Source: an uncultured Macellibacteroides sp. (GTDB lineage: Bacteria > Bacteroidota > Bacteroidia > Bacteroidales > Tannerellaceae). From it: a stretch of DNA of 64,000 bases. The notes under the pieces were generated by a model, which searched no databases, was not told where the DNA came from, and worked only from the letters and a program-made list of their open reading frames with translations. Where the stretch lies: positions 620,001-684,000 of the forward strand of contig NZ_OY762974.1 in the NCBI RefSeq assembly GCF_963667135.1. Direction: 5' to 3'. The position numbers and the translations under genes were made by a program. Of the stretch, positions 27,701 to 35,300 are shown piece by piece (position 1 is the first letter of the stretch; each line of letters opens with the position of its first letter).

Positions 27701-28078
27701 ATCCGTAACCCGGCCCGAAATCTTCCGTTTCGATTCCTGAGGGACCATATTGCCACCGCTTTTAAGGATAACCAACGTTTTATTGGAAACCTGATAGGTT
27801 AAACCACGCGGACTCAACACCTGCACCAGCACTGAGCTGATAGGTTGGTTTTTCACATTCACTGAGATGTCTCTTGCTTCCGAAACAACTACATCCCGAT
27901 AAACAACAGTAAAAGACGATTGCTTTTCCACCTGCTTAAAGAACTCCTTCAAGGTAGCTCCTTTAAGATTCATCGTCACATTTTGAGAAAGATTCTGTCC
28001 GTATACCACGGTGCAGAAAAGAAGTATTTGCGCTAAACATATTATTTTGCGCAAATTTTTAAAAAGCATATTATGCAT
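24701..28078 (-). CDS. susC-like: SusC-family TonB-dependent transporter with N-terminal STN domain (PUL2)
   Basis: About 1125 aa. After a signal peptide (MHNMLFKNLRKIICLAQILL...VVYGQ) comes an STN domain (about 30-110; MNLKGATLKEFFKQVEKQSS), the periplasmic signalling module that contacts FecR-type anti-sigma factors. A carboxypeptidase-regulatory-like domain (about 118-200), plug (about 205-330; PLCLVDGVERSFNTIDPND, VYGVRAAHGVILV) and barrel follow, ending SVGIDLTF. The start is uncertain. ATGs at 28108, 28078 and 28069 are in frame, and I chose 28078 for the best signal peptide. The STN domain and nearby fecR indicate sigma/anti-sigma control triggered by substrate uptake. Confidence 0.93.
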   Translation of the reverse strand: MHNMLFKNLRKIICLAQILLFCTVVYGQNLSQNVTMNLKGATLKEFFKQVEKQSSFTVVYRDVVVSEARDISVNVKNQPISSVLVQVLSPRGLTYQVSNKTLVILKSGGNMVPQESKRKISGRVTDEFGEAVIGANVMVKGTSMGTTTDMDGRYSVNVNNDEVLQFSFIGYLSQDVRVGSNAVLNVTIKEDVTGLDEVVVVGYGTQKKMNVTGSVAQISAKDLVKAPMTSITNMLAGKLPGLVSRQSSGQPGADEANMVIRGAGTFNDSSPLCLVDGVERSFNTIDPNDVESITILKDAASAAVYGVRAAHGVILVKTKRGSADGRSSIKYSGSYTFSTNTRFPKFLNGADYAKWHNKAREMDGNEGYFSDEEIEKIQNGDPDGMLGNTDWVSELFKDFGGTQQHNISISGGTEKVQYFVSGGLMDQGGIIPNSNFKRYNLRSNIDVQITDELKFSVDMAGRNENRDNPGFAIDPNNGYNPITQAIRALPVIPTTYNGLPAATGEGSSTWNPVAAVNQSGNDQNDRSVFESSATLEYKVPFIKGLKAKMFFSYDKNYTESKSYLTKYNVSKYDPATGEYSTTQADGTGTSSLFQSASSGQMMTTRPSIEYNKTVGLHDLGLLFLYEYRETRGRSFQAARKNFVLDAIQELTFAQEDTPNSIKGSSDNSKTAGYVGRLNYAFNKKYLAEFSFRYDGSYKFHKDYRWGFFPSLSAGWVMSEEPFFKEAFPKVDKFKIRASVGELGRDNIDNFLYKRFFSLTSSPSYAFGSTPQSTYALYTTNSVPSYDLTWEKTRTMNLGLEFVAWNGLLSVDMDMFYKYTHDILEGVTGLYPPSISDNYPNIRNSGAVDARGIEVVLGHRNKVGEVTYSINGNVTWARNKVLSRSQNANIPAWKNIIGQSIGGVYGFHALGLYQTEEELVNRPSGPGGVQRLGDLMYEDVNGDGKIDMDDQIRIAGSQTPEMMFSLNMDASWRGFDIGLQFQGAALCDVITSGLYPSGVMDQTEFARAFYGGGNSPYYLVEGSWTPENTNAKYPRLGQSWNGNNGWTSDWWVVDGSYLRLKNAQIGYSLPKSVISKFHAQNMRIYVAGTNLFTLDALDYMDPEMPSNNNGYYPQQRTYSVGIDLTF

Positions 28079-28263
28079 ATTGATAATAAATACTAACTTT
28101 ACATTCATAAAATCTTTTTAGATAAAGGTTGAACTACTTAGCTTGTACGAGGATCACAAGTACGAACTTTTTAGATTTTGAGTCAAGGAATCTTCCACAT
28201 TCTTTGGCTCATCTTCTTTTTTATCGCTTAACAAAGTCTTTTTACATAGGCAAAACTGTTTTT
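28079..28263. other. Intergenic region between fecR and susC of PUL2
   Basis: 185 bp without a gene. A 12-bp stem with two mismatches pairs 28180-28191 (GAGTCAAGGAAT) with 28199-28210. No TAnnTTTG is seen on the minus strand, as would be expected if the susC promoter is read by the ECF sigma factor rather than the housekeeping one (inference). Confidence 0.4.
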
Positions 28264-29253
28264 TTAAGGTTTATACATCTTTATGGTAACATCATTTCCA
28301 TTAATCGAATAATCCACGTTATACTGCATTTTCAAAGCTTCCATCACATACATCAGCTGCTCGCCGCTAAAGCTTCCCGATATTTTATCCTGGGCTATTT
28401 CCGGACACTGCAAATCGATGTTAACGCCATACCAACGCTCTATTTTATCGATCACACTTACCAAAGGTTCCGAATCAAATACCAGGCGGTTCTGCATCCA
28501 GGCCGTTTCATCCCCATTGTCGGTAGGTTCTATCCGTATCGTTTTGGTCTCTCTGTTGTAAATGGCTTTTTCGGAAGGATGCAACACATAATAGTGAGCA
28601 AGGTTTTCTCCCGAGAGTTTAATGCTCCCCTCCAGCAAAGACGTTTCTATCAGGTTGCCCTCTCCATACGACGACACATTAAAACTGGTACCCAACACTT
28701 CAATATTCAGTTCACCTACCTGCACAATAAAAGGCTTCGATTTATCCTTCGAAACCTCAAAGAATGCTTCTCCGGTAAGGGATACTTTCCGCACGCTACG
28801 ATCAGAAAAATCATACGTAAGCGAACTTGCCGAATTCAATTTCACAGCCGACCCATCCGGCAAAACCAGCTGAGCCTTATCCCCGCTTTTCACTTCAACA
28901 AAGAAAGGCTTCTGTTCGGGTAAACCAGAAACACTCATTTGCCAAACACCCAGCGAAACCACCAGCAACAACGAAGCAGCCACAACCCTCTTAAGCCAAA
29001 ACAACTGCCGGGTACGTTTCATCTCACTCTGTATGTAAAAAGAAAGATTCCCCTTCACCTGCGTCTTCGCCCGTTGGTTCATAAGCGGCAACGAATGATT
29101 TTCTTCCCAGGCAGTCCCCATCATCTCCTTTAATTCGTCATCCGACGTCTTATTCAGATTATGCTTCAACTCCCTGAATTCATCCAGGTTAAGCTTACGA
29201 AACAAAAAGCGGGAATACAAAGAATTAAAGAAATTGTTCATATATGGCATCAT
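28264..29253 (-). CDS. FecR-family anti-sigma factor
   Basis: A 329-aa inner-membrane anti-sigma factor. It has a cytoplasmic N-terminal region (about 1-85), one membrane helix (about 90-110; LKRVVAASLLLVVSLGVW), a periplasmic FecR domain (about 125-225; DKAQLVLPDGSAVKLNSASS, VSLTGEAFFEVSKDKSKPF) and a C-terminal DUF4974 domain (about 250-329; VISVIDKIERWYGVNIDL, LKMQYNVDY). A GAGGAG-like sequence at 29268-29274 precedes the ATG at 29253. It is directly upstream of the STN-containing susC on the same strand. No sigma gene adjoins it, and the only one in the window is at 19688-20260. Confidence 0.93.
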   Translation of the reverse strand: MMPYMNNFFNSLYSRFLFRKLNLDEFRELKHNLNKTSDDELKEMMGTAWEENHSLPLMNQRAKTQVKGNLSFYIQSEMKRTRQLFWLKRVVAASLLLVVSLGVWQMSVSGLPEQKPFFVEVKSGDKAQLVLPDGSAVKLNSASSLTYDFSDRSVRKVSLTGEAFFEVSKDKSKPFIVQVGELNIEVLGTSFNVSSYGEGNLIETSLLEGSIKLSGENLAHYYVLHPSEKAIYNRETKTIRIEPTDNGDETAWMQNRLVFDSEPLVSVIDKIERWYGVNIDLQCPEIAQDKISGSFSGEQLMYVMEALKMQYNVDYSINGNDVTIKMYKP

Positions 29254-29298
29254 TTGTAAGTAACACGCTCCTCACTCAAAAAAGTACCAGCCTACTAT

Positions 29299-29316
29299 GT
29301 ATGTTATAAAACATAC
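29299..29316. promoter_or_regulatory. Inverted repeat in the divergent fecR / 29419 intergenic region
   Basis: GTATGTT (29299-29305) and AACATAC (29310-29316) form a 7-bp dyad with a 4-bp spacer, about midway between the divergent starts at 29253 and 29419. It is a possible operator; the binding protein is unknown. Confidence 0.35.
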
Positions 29317-29418
29317 TTCTAGCCATAAAGAACCAGCATTAAACGTGTATATTTTATAAATAGCTGATTTATAGCAAAATATTTAGTACCTTTACAATCT
29401 ACGAATAAAAAACATAAA

Positions 29419-29949
29419 ATGGAAACTCTGAATGAGGTGCTGCCTCAGGACATAGTCCTATTGTTGAAGATGACAACAAACAGTAAAATCACGTGGCAAA
29501 ATGTTGCATTATCTCAATCATTGCAAGTTAGTGGAAAAGAAATAACCGAATCAATCGAACGATGCATTAAGGCCCGGTTATTAGATCAAACCCAACAAGA
29601 AGTAAACATAGCCGCTCTTCAGGAATTTTTGGTAAAGAGAATAAAAGAAAAATTCCCTGCCCAGCCCGGATTATACGGACATGGTATACCTACAGCCTTT
29701 TCGGCCTCCCCAATTAAGGAACACTTCTACAAAGGCACAAAAGAATTTGTATGGGAAACCCTTAAAGGTACCGAAAAAGGACAAACCATCGAACCATTAT
29801 ATAGAACGGTACCCGAAATCATAAAAAACGATTCCGAACTATACGAATTGCTCGTCATAGTGGACGCGCTTCGTATCGGAAAATCGCAGGAGATAGAAAT
29901 AGCAACTAACGAATTAAAAATTAAATTTGCAAAATATAGCAGAAACTAA
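29419..29949 (+). CDS. Conserved hypothetical protein, probable winged-helix fold
   Basis: A 176-aa cytoplasmic protein without signal peptide or membrane segment. The N-terminal 60 residues look like a winged helix (VLLLKMTTNSKITWQNVALSQSLQVSGKEITESIERC, then a possible wing). The middle is variable. The C-terminal part carries GIPTAFSASPI, EPLYRTVPEI and ELYELLVIVDALRIGKSQE. I recall this pattern from DNA-binding-like proteins found next to a nucleotidyltransferase-type partner gene, but no such partner is present here. A TACCTTTA element at 29387-29394 may be its -7 box. Function is not known. Confidence 0.7.
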   Translation: METLNEVLPQDIVLLLKMTTNSKITWQNVALSQSLQVSGKEITESIERCIKARLLDQTQQEVNIAALQEFLVKRIKEKFPAQPGLYGHGIPTAFSASPIKEHFYKGTKEFVWETLKGTEKGQTIEPLYRTVPEIIKNDSELYELLVIVDALRIGKSQEIEIATNELKIKFAKYSRN

Positions 29950-30074
29950 GCTACAAAACAGAAAAACCCAATTTGTATCATTTATTTTTATTATTGCGAA
30001 ATTTTTATAAAATTTGCGATTCGTAACCGATATAGAAACGCATCTAAACAAAAATAAATCGCAAATAAAAAAAC

Positions 30075-30974
30075 ATGAAAAGGAGTTTATTACTAGTTAT
30101 CATCAGTGCCCTATTCATTGCTAATACGGCATTTGGTGCAAAATGGAAAGCAAACCATGTTATTCTCATCGGTTTGGACGGATGGGGATCCTATAGTGTG
30201 GAAAAGGCGGAAATGCCAGTTGTAAAGAAACTGATGAACGAAGGTTCATATACACTAAAAAAACGGTCCGTTCTACCCTCCTCCAGTGCAGTAAACTGGG
30301 CCTCCATGTTTATGGGAGCGAGTCCTGAACTGCACGGATACACCGAGTGGGGATCACAAAAGCCCGAACTTCCCTCCCGCGAAGTAAGTCATTACGGCAT
30401 CTTTCCATCCATCTGGGGACTTTTCCGCGATGCAAACCCCAAGGCAGAAGTTGGGTATATCTACGAATGGGACGGAATGGCTTATCTGGCGGAAATCAAA
30501 GCCATCAATTATGTGGAGCTCAGTAAAGACTGTGAAAAGATCCCCTCAGTAACATCGAAATCTGCAGCCGAATATATTCGGAATCACCGCCCCAATCTGT
30601 TGGGTGTTATTTTCAATAATCCCGATGAAATAGGGCATCACGACGGTCACGACACCCCTGCCTACTATCAGAAACTAAAAGAACTGGATACCTACATCGG
30701 TCAGATCGTTGATGCAGTAAAGGATGCCGGAATGTTGGAGGAGACAATATTTATTGTAACCTCCGATCACGGAGGAATCAATACAGGACACGGAGGCAAA
30801 ACGATGATGGAGATGGAAACACCCTTTATCATTTCCGGAAAGAATGTAAAAAAAATCCCTGAATTCAAAGAAAGCATGATGCAATTTGATGTAGCACCAA
30901 CCATTGCCTTCATCTTCGGACTTCAAACACCTCAGGTATGGATAGGTCGCCCAATGAAACAGCTATTCAAATAA
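30075..30974 (+). CDS. Secreted alkaline-phosphatase-superfamily phosphodiesterase/nucleotide pyrophosphatase
   Basis: A 299-aa protein with a type I signal peptide (MKRSLLLVIISALFIANTAFG) and a type I phosphodiesterase/nucleotide pyrophosphatase fold. The metal and nucleophile residues can be seen in order: D in VILIGLDGWG, Ser in LPSSSAVNW, D and H in NPDEIGHHDGHD, DH in VTSDHGGINTG and H in GHGG. It is short for an NPP enzyme (usually 380 or more), close to a minimal catalytic core. It is probably periplasmic and hydrolyses phosphodiester or phosphomonoester bonds. The substrate is unknown. It appears to be transcribed alone. Confidence 0.85.
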   Translation: MKRSLLLVIISALFIANTAFGAKWKANHVILIGLDGWGSYSVEKAEMPVVKKLMNEGSYTLKKRSVLPSSSAVNWASMFMGASPELHGYTEWGSQKPELPSREVSHYGIFPSIWGLFRDANPKAEVGYIYEWDGMAYLAEIKAINYVELSKDCEKIPSVTSKSAAEYIRNHRPNLLGVIFNNPDEIGHHDGHDTPAYYQKLKELDTYIGQIVDAVKDAGMLEETIFIVTSDHGGINTGHGGKTMMEMETPFIISGKNVKKIPEFKESMMQFDVAPTIAFIFGLQTPQVWIGRPMKQLFK

Positions 30975-30996
30975 GCCTCCAAAAAATAAAAAAGCA

Positions 30997-31094
30997 ACTC
31001 CTGCACAGATTATAACGATTTGAACAAGATAAATTTTGTTTTTTCGCTTAAATCTTGCAGGAGTATTACTTTCTTTTTATCTTGCAGTAGTATT
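30997..31094 (+). promoter_or_regulatory. Direct and inverted repeats upstream of the AraC regulator
   Basis: ATCTTGCAGGAGTATT (31052-31067) is repeated with one change at 31079-31094, 27 bp later. A third, inverted copy, ACTCCTGCACAGAT, is at 30997-31010 and can pair with 31052-31064. AraC-family proteins often bind direct repeats near their own promoter. The hairpin followed by a T-rich stretch could instead terminate the phosphodiesterase transcript. Confidence 0.5.
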
Positions 31095-31156
31095 TCCTTC
31101 AAGAAAATATGTATAAGCATTATCCAGTGAAAAGTATACCTTAAAACAGCCAGAAA

Positions 31157-32110
31157 ATGAAAGAAATTATAAAGACCAACGTATCAGACTGTGAAACCAG
31201 CAAAAACCTTGATTTTAAAGAACATCAGACATGTCCATTCTACACAGCCGATCAAAAAAACGGATATAACCATCAGTTTCTTGAAAAAGACGAAGAAACA
31301 AGAATAGAAAAAAAAGGTTACAACCTAATTGTATTTGTTCTGAAAGGAGTATTACAATTAAAAACCGGTCATATTATCCATAAAGGAACAATGTACCTGT
31401 GGTCGGAAGATGAAAATAATATAGAAGGACGTGCAATGGAAGGCACCTACCTTATCATACTAAGATTTAAAGATACTAAAAACCTTATCTTAGATAGTAT
31501 GATTAATGAAATCAATGGAGAGGAAGAAAACGACTGGGAATTTACGGAAGAACACATCTGTACCGAACTGGATTTATTTCTGAAATTAATAGATGAATAC
31601 CTGAATGCCCAAATATATTGTCAGCACCTTCACGATTTAAAAACAGAAGAATTCTTCAGGCTTTTAGCAATCTTCTACAGTAAAAGTCAATATACCACGT
31701 TTCTGGTTCCACTTTGTAAGTTAAATCAAAAATTCAGGCAGCAGGTAATAAACAATTACCACATTTCATTAAGCGTAACAGAATTGGCCGAAAAATGCCA
31801 TATGTCGCTGCGAAACTTCTCCCGCAGGTTTCAGGAAGAGTTTGGAACCTCACCCTATAAATGGATGCTTGAAAAAAAAGACAAGAGTATCCTGGCAAGC
31901 CTTGCACTGAGTTCTATAAATATTCAGGAAATAGCTGACGAATACGGATTCTCATCTCTTAATCATTTTTCCGGGTATTGCAAAAAACGATTTAACTACC
32001 CGCCACTAATACTGCATCAGGAATTAACAACGAATCAGGCTGAAATAAACAATAATCCCGAAGATGATACTAATTTCCAGGATTATTGTTTACATAAGAT
32101 CAAACTGTAG
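31157..32110 (+). CDS. AraC-family transcriptional regulator
   Basis: A 317-aa regulator. The N-terminal 190 residues form a cupin-like sensing domain (KGYNLIVFVLKGVLQLKTGHIIHKGTMYL). The C-terminal about 100 residues hold two HTH motifs (SVTELAEKCHMSLRNFSRRFQEEFG; INIQEIADEYGFSSLNHFSGYCKKRF). It is next to, and convergent with, the fimbrial operon, and similar AraC genes accompany fimbrial loci in Bacteroidales. A role in controlling that operon is a reasonable but untested inference. Repeats upstream may be its own binding sites. Confidence 0.88.
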   Translation: MKEIIKTNVSDCETSKNLDFKEHQTCPFYTADQKNGYNHQFLEKDEETRIEKKGYNLIVFVLKGVLQLKTGHIIHKGTMYLWSEDENNIEGRAMEGTYLIILRFKDTKNLILDSMINEINGEEENDWEFTEEHICTELDLFLKLIDEYLNAQIYCQHLHDLKTEEFFRLLAIFYSKSQYTTFLVPLCKLNQKFRQQVINNYHISLSVTELAEKCHMSLRNFSRRFQEEFGTSPYKWMLEKKDKSILASLALSSINIQEIADEYGFSSLNHFSGYCKKRFNYPPLILHQELTTNQAEINNNPEDDTNFQDYCLHKIKL

Positions 32111-32171
32111 GACAGTCTGCTAAAATAGATGCTCTTTAGCAATTTTGTTGCCCCATCCTTCTCCTAATTAT

Positions 32172-32254
32172 CACTTAAGTCAAAAAAAATTATGACTTAA
32201 GTGCCCGTAAATTTTCCCTTAAGTGAAAAAAAAATATCACTTAAGGGAAAATTT
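32172..32254. repeat. Array of four CTTAAG palindromes at an exact 22-bp pitch (array B)
   Basis: CTTAAG occurs at 32174, 32196, 32218 and 32240. Copies 1-2 lie in a perfect 11-bp inverted repeat (32172-32182 with 32193-32203). Copies 3-4 lie in a perfect 18-bp one (32209-32226 with 32237-32254). Both loops are 10 nt and A-rich. The array lies between the convergent AraC gene and the last fimbrial gene. The geometry equals array A at 1875-1952 although the sequences are unrelated. Confidence 0.88.
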
Positions 32255-32335
32255 TTCCTATATATGTCTTGATGAATGTACTTTTAGTATACATATCTGA
32301 TTATTTCAACTAAATTGAAAAAGGGTCAAATAGAT

Positions 32336-35300
32336 TTACCGGCAATATACTTTTTTTGTTTCACAAAGTTGATTAGTTTGAACACGAACAAAGTACATAC
32401 CGTCCGGAAGATTAAACGCTGTACTCACCGAATTTATATTAGTTGACTCCATCATTAAAACTCCGCTAACATTATATATTTGAATATGCTGCAACATATC
32501 CGAGGCAGAACCGGCTACAACGATCTTTCCTTTTTCAGGAGAATAAGCAATAATTTCTCCTTTTGCTGTTTCCTCTACCCCCGTAGTTAACGACAGATTC
32601 AAATAATAGCGCTCCTGAGTATTACCTGGCACTGTAACTTTGGAATTTGCTACATCCAGTATTATGTTCTTGCGCAGCACCGCATCATAGAGAACAACAG
32701 ATCCCCCAAAAGATTCCAACCCGTCGAAACTCAACACAACATCGTCATTATTTTCGCTGTAAACTCCCAGAGGGATTGTCTTTTGCGATTCCATAACATT
32801 TATCATTACCGACTGGTTTCCTGCAATGGAATAAAGAGTAGGTGCATCCGCAAGATTGCTGTCCATTAGAATCTCCACATCTTCATTTCCTTTAAATCCA
32901 TTATCTGCATTATTTCGCTGAACAATCAGGATACTGCTGCTTTTGCCATTACGTAGGGCGGATATGCTAAGCTGATGCTCTACGTTTTCGGAAGACCCTG
33001 ATTTTAACGTAACCACAGCCTGCCTCGAGGCAGTCATCTCCGGAGTAAAGGAAACATTTGTCGAGTTACCTGACCCCGTGCTTTTCACAAAAAACGACTG
33101 CAAGGGAGCCAAATAAACACTACCTCCGTTTACGCTTGTCGCATTTTGTACGCTATTATCAAAAACTGTAGCTGCCTGCCCGTTGGCAGTCAGAATCCAG
33201 AATTTCTTTTCAAAACCCGTGTTTTTATCAAAAAACTTGGCCATGTCGATGGTACTCATAAACGGATTTCCTACCAGAAAGATCGTATTCCCCACTCCCG
33301 CATTAGAAATAGAAACATCAAACTGATTTCCTATAAGCTGCAATTTACCTGGTTGGGTCCGTGTAATATTTGTTGGATTTCCTCCTGTTAGCGAATTGTC
33401 GTACGAATAGTAAGAATACTGATTGTCGGACTTTGGCAAACGGAAAAGGACATCTCCATCACCGTTGATACTATTATCCGGCTTGATGGAAAAGCCTTTG
33501 CCTGGCATATATGCTTCCTCCACCTTATTATACACGTAGCTCCAGTTCACTGCAGTCGTAAGCCTCACATCTGCCGAAGTTCCGTCTTTTTTATAAACGA
33601 TAGAACCAGTTTTATCCCAGCTTCTCTGATAAACAGCCGGCTTAAATCTATTATTTAAAGAGGTGCTGTACGTGATATTCTGAAAAGCTTCCGTTTCCTG
33701 CTTTCCGCCTGAAGTAGGCAGATACATATCTCCTGCTACCACATCTTTCAGGGGAGATGCCAACATATACCATCTGTTGGAGGAAAGAGCAAAATCGATC
33801 CAGGCTTTAGAGTAACTCAACACATCGGTATTTCTCGTTTCCGCACCTGGTTTGAAATAAATCTGAGCGCATGTGTTACCGTAAAAAGCCTTGCTGTTGT
33901 AGTTGGATCCATCGGCATAAACAGCCAGATCGTATTCAATATCTGCAGTAGCACTGTTAGCCAACTTACCTGAATTATCACTATAGTTGGTATTGTCCAT
34001 TGCCAAAGGCGAACCCGACAACGCATAAAGCCAAGGGTAAACATTTACAGCGGCTCTGTCCGGTATGATCACTTTGGTAAATTCCATCGGAACAAAACCC
34101 TTATGCGCCCAGGGAGACGTATAGTTTGCATAACTATCCGAATTCTGCACATCCTTGTATAACTCCGTTTTGTCTGAACGAACCCAGTTTCCATCATTAT
34201 TCCAGTTATCACCCTTTATACCGGTCCAGGTCATATATTCCGGAACTATTTTGATGGAAAAACTTCCCGTACCATTACAGACAGCTTTCTCATTGGCCCC
34301 TGTAACCTGATTAAAATGGAATTCAAAGGAGTAAGTGTATCCTTCACGGGGAACGAAAGTGGGAGAAACAATTTTAAATTTAATATTATTACTGGCTCCT
34401 CCATTTGTTGCAGTCAGACTCTCGATGTTAGCAACCACAATAGAAGGATCGTGCTCGTTAACAATCATAGACGGATCGTCGGTCCCTACAAGCAGAACCG
34501 ATGTATTGCCTGTTATTTTAACTAAATCTTTATTCATTGTTTTATCTGCATCGGCAAAACTATATACAGGCACAGTTAGCGTCTTAGTCGTATTCGTTTT
34601 TAAATCGTTAAACTGGGCCAGCCCCATCCTCAGCGCCTTAAATTTTTCATTCCCCAAAACTATTTCAGGAATATCCGACGATCCGAATGCATTGATAGGT
34701 ACGATTTCTTCGCACAGGTCTTCAATAGCAGTCCCATCAAGCAGTTCGGCCGTTTTAATAATAGGGAGAGCCAGAAATTGATTATTTTCCCTAATTACCT
34801 TGATAATTGATTTTTGATTAAGAATTAAATCTCCTTTGCTTATCGTCTCCTCAAGTAAATTCTTCACTTCCTGCGTATACACTCCAGACAACGTGGCAGA
34901 TAATTCTGTTTGCGAAACGGAAGGATTGTCGTACACACTCCTGTATCTCAACAGCGCGGTCCGGACAGACATAGTTTTACCTGCAGGGATCGCCAGAAAA
35001 TCAGACAAAGGTCCCATGTACCAATCAAAACGACAATCGATGTCCTGATAGGAATGATTTCGGTCTCTTAGCTTTGCCCCAATCGTCATAAAATTTCCAA
35101 AACACATACTGCCTCCTTCTATCCAGGGACTTCCGTCCACAGTAATGGAGTAAGGGGGAAGGATTACAAACGGATCACTGATCAGGGAACAAATATCCGT
35201 ACCAAAAACCCCGTAACTATCGGCAACAACCGAATAATATGTATGATTAGGAATCAACGACTGATTGTTAGGTGTTTCAAATACTATGTAACGATATGAA

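Noticed and set aside
28129..28923. 264-aa plus-strand open frame opposite fecR
   Set aside because: Antisense shadow of the well-supported FecR gene; no family resemblance and biased composition.
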